In this document: positions 5,438 through 7,201 of the stretch, in pieces | Layout: the number at the start of each line of letters is the position of its first letter | How positions within the stretch are numbered: the stretch's first letter is position 1 | Origin: Betaproteobacteria bacterium | GTDB taxonomy: Bacteria; Pseudomonadota; Gammaproteobacteria; Burkholderiales; Rhodocyclaceae | Reading direction: 5' to 3' | Assembly: GCA_028868235.1 (NCBI GenBank) | Contig: JAGWUW010000132.1 | Span: 1 to 7,201, forward strand | DNA length: 7,201 bases | Notes under the pieces: generated by a model | Seen by the model: the letters and a program-made list of their open reading frames with translations, nothing else | The model's database searches: none | What the model was told of the DNA's origin: nothing | Made by a program: the position numbers and the translations under genes

Positions 5438-6898
5438 CTACAGGGTCTTACGCAAATTGACCGGTGGGATGTTGAGCGACTCGCGGTATTTGGCTACCGT
5501 ACGTCGGGCAACTACAATTCCCTGCTGGCCTAGTATTTCGGATAATTGACTATCCGACAAGGGCTTCTTGCCGTCCTCGGCTCCGATCAATTGCTTGATC
5601 AAGGCGCGGATGGCCGTGGCAGAACAAGCCCCACCGGTATCGGTGGCGACATGGCTGCCGAAGAAGTATTTGAGTTCGAAAATGCCGCGCGGCGTGGCCA
5701 TGTATTTCTGGCTGGTAACCCGCGACACAGTCGATTCGTGCAGGCCGAGGATGTCGGCAATTTCGCGCAACACCAGCGGCCGCATGGCGACTTCGCCATG
5801 TTCGAAGAACTGGCGCTGGCGGTCTACAATGGCCTGCGTCACGCGATGGATGGTGTCGAAACGCTGCTGGACGTTCTTGATCAGCCAGCGGGCTTCCTGC
5901 AACTGGGTAGACAGGTTGCCGTTGCCGCGCCGCTGCTTGGCGAGAATTTCGGCATACAGGCGATTGATGCGCAGACGCGGATAGGCATCCGGGTTGATGT
6001 AGGCGGTCCACTTGCCCTTCAATTTCTTCACGATCACGTCCGGCGTGATGTAGCGGGCTTCAATCTGCGCATAGCCGGCCGCCGGGCGTGGGTTCAGGCT
6101 GGTGATCAGGGACTGCGCGGCCTTCAGGTCCTCGTCGTCGTAACCGGTAACGCGGCGCAGCTTGGCGAAATCGCGGGCAGCCAGCAATTCCAGGTGCTTG
6201 TCGACGATGAGCAGGGCAACATTGCGATCATGCTCGTCCGGCATGGCTTTCAGCTGCAGGCTCAGGCATTCCTGCAAATTCCGCGCGCCAATGCCGGTCG
6301 GATCGAAGTTCTGGATGTGGCGCAGGGCAATTTCGAGCTCTTCGAGTTCGATTTCGTATTCCGGCGGCAGGGTTTCCCACAGCTCCTGCAGCGGTGCTGA
6401 CAGGTAACCGTCGTCGTCGAGCGCCTCGATCAGAAAACGAACCAAGCTGCGGTCACGCTCGGTCAACTGGGTCATGCCGAGTTGCCAGCCGAGATGCTCG
6501 CGCAGGCTGACGTTGGCGGCATGGATATCCTGCGAGTCGCTGTCGTCGTCTTCATCGCGACCGGCGCCAGTGAAGGTGCCGGCATCGGAAGTCCAGCGAT
6601 CGTCATCGACTTCGGACGGGGCGGAGGGCGCTTCGCTCTCGCGTTCCTCACGCGGCTCGCGCTCTTCACTGCTTTCGTTGCGAGATTCCTCGTTGTTGCG
6701 CGGAGAATCGAACTGCTGTGCGTTGGCAAAGGATTCCGGCCCTTCGTCCTCGCGTTCCAGCATGGGATTTTCGAGCAGGTAACGCTCGATTTCCTGCTGC
6801 ATCTCGATGGTCGACAACTGCAGCAGCTTGATCGACTGCTGGAGCTGTGGCGTCAGCGCCAGATGCTGGGATAGTTTGAGTTGGAGTGCCGGCTTCAT
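5438..6898 (-). CDS. rpoN: RNA polymerase sigma-54 factor
   Basis: RpoN directs core RNA polymerase to -24/-12 promoters that need an AAA+ activator, covering nitrogen assimilation, motility and related functions. The 486-residue protein shows the full family layout. Region I is Gln/Leu-rich (MKPALQLKLSQHLALTPQLQ, to about 48). Region II is a long acidic, Ser/Arg-rich low-complexity stretch (about 50-125). The core-binding domain runs about 130-300. A helix-turn-helix follows, around LREIADILGLHESTVSRV (377-394). The RpoN box ARRTVAKYRE (464-473) contacts the -24 element. Nothing is missing, so it should be functional. The start fits the conserved family N-terminus, but no Shine-Dalgarno is seen in the 24-base gap after lptB, so translation may be coupled to lptB. 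This is the central gene of the minus-strand run. Confidence 0.99.
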   Translation of the reverse strand: MKPALQLKLSQHLALTPQLQQSIKLLQLSTIEMQQEIERYLLENPMLEREDEGPESFANAQQFDSPRNNEESRNESSEEREPREERESEAPSAPSEVDDDRWTSDAGTFTGAGRDEDDDSDSQDIHAANVSLREHLGWQLGMTQLTERDRSLVRFLIEALDDDGYLSAPLQELWETLPPEYEIELEELEIALRHIQNFDPTGIGARNLQECLSLQLKAMPDEHDRNVALLIVDKHLELLAARDFAKLRRVTGYDDEDLKAAQSLITSLNPRPAAGYAQIEARYITPDVIVKKLKGKWTAYINPDAYPRLRINRLYAEILAKQRRGNGNLSTQLQEARWLIKNVQQRFDTIHRVTQAIVDRQRQFFEHGEVAMRPLVLREIADILGLHESTVSRVTSQKYMATPRGIFELKYFFGSHVATDTGGACSATAIRALIKQLIGAEDGKKPLSDSQLSEILGQQGIVVARRTVAKYRESLNIPPVNLRKTL

Positions 6899-6922
6899 CG
6901 GTTGGGTCTGGGCGCTGGTCGG

Positions 6923-7201
6923 TCAGAGCTTGAAGTGCTCGCCGAGATATACCTTGCGCACGCTTTCATTCTCCACGATTTCGGCTGGCCGTCCAGCGGC
7001 AAGTACATTTCCGGCGTTGATGATGTAGGCGTGATCGCAGATGCCGAGCGTTTCGCGTACGTTGTGATCGGTGATCAACACACCGATACCGCGCTCCTTC
7101 AGGAAGCGGATGATTTTCTGGATTTCCAGCACGGCAATCGGATCGACGCCGGCGAAGGGTTCGTCGAGCAGGATGAAGCGCGGCTGCGTGGCCAGCGCGC
7201 G
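6923..7201 (-). CDS. lptB: LPS export ABC transporter ATP-binding protein LptB, C-terminal part
   Basis: LptB is the cytoplasmic ATPase that powers LptFG to extract lipopolysaccharide from the inner membrane. Only the last 92 residues are in the window; the 5' end lies past the right edge. Visible are the Walker B and D-loop ([16 protein letters not shown], catalytic Glu at 7160-7162), the H-loop His in [11 protein letters not shown] (7064-7066), and the LptB-typical tail [24 protein letters not shown] and the NVRET stretch distinguish LptB from other ABC ATPases such as LivF/LivG. It is followed by rpoN after 24 bases on the same strand, the usual order in proteobacteria, and lptA/lptC would be expected further upstream. 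The GTG at 7130-7132 is an internal Val codon, not a start. Confidence 0.95.
   Translation of the reverse strand, partial: RALATQPRFILLDEPFAGVDPIAVLEIQKIIRFLKERGIGVLITDHNVRETLGICDHAYIINAGNVLAAGRPAEIVENESVRKVYLGEHFKL

Noticed and set aside
5111..5533. 140-codon open frame on the + strand opposite hpf and the end of rpoN
   Set aside because: It is a shadow of two well-supported minus-strand genes and covers the hpf ribosome site; no domain is recognisable.
5546..6400. 284-codon open frame on the + strand opposite rpoN
   Set aside because: It is antisense to a certain rpoN gene, its translation resembles no family I know, and long antisense frames are expected in GC-rich coding DNA.

Overview
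This window looks like chromosomal housekeeping DNA from a betaproteobacterium, most likely a Rhodocyclales member (Dechloromonas/Azonexus-like). The reasons are the lptB-rpoN-hpf-ptsN-hprK order, the presence of hprK in a Gram-negative rpoN cluster, and the protein-level character of RpoN, TtcA and HprK. The genus is inference and cannot be settled from this window. No mobile element, CRISPR array, tRNA or rRNA is visible, and no gap without a gene exceeds 100 bases.

Left half, + strand. The window opens inside a hybrid sensor histidine kinase. Its ATPase domain and two receiver domains are present, while the sensor and phospho-histidine region lie off the left edge. The gene ends at 1369 and is followed by a 12-bp palindrome and a probable intrinsic terminator. 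Next is ttcA (1463-2326), the tRNA 2-thiocytidine-32 synthetase. Then comes a 301-residue protein (2395-3300) that joins a class III nucleotide cyclase domain to a C-terminal FHA domain. A TATAAT box lies just upstream of it.

Right half, - strand (read from right to left). The order is the end of lptB, then rpoN (sigma-54), hpf (ribosome hibernation factor), ptsN (EIIA-Ntr), hprK (HPr kinase/phosphorylase) and finally a small secreted protein with two PsiF-type repeats. lptB to hprK is the familiar 'rpoN operon', linking LPS export, sigma-54 and the nitrogen-PTS. A strong intrinsic terminator sits between hpf and ptsN and probably sets how much ptsN-hprK is made relative to hpf. The PsiF-like gene probably has its own promoter inside the 3' end of hprK, and it converges with the cyclase-FHA gene.

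Most interesting points: the cyclase keeps its metal and transition-state residues but has Gln and Lys where purine-selecting Lys and Asp are usual; the hpf/ptsN terminator leaves ptsN a very short leader with no Shine-Dalgarno; and a PsiF-repeat gene occupies the position after hprK where rapZ is often found. I see no clearly new multi-gene system.
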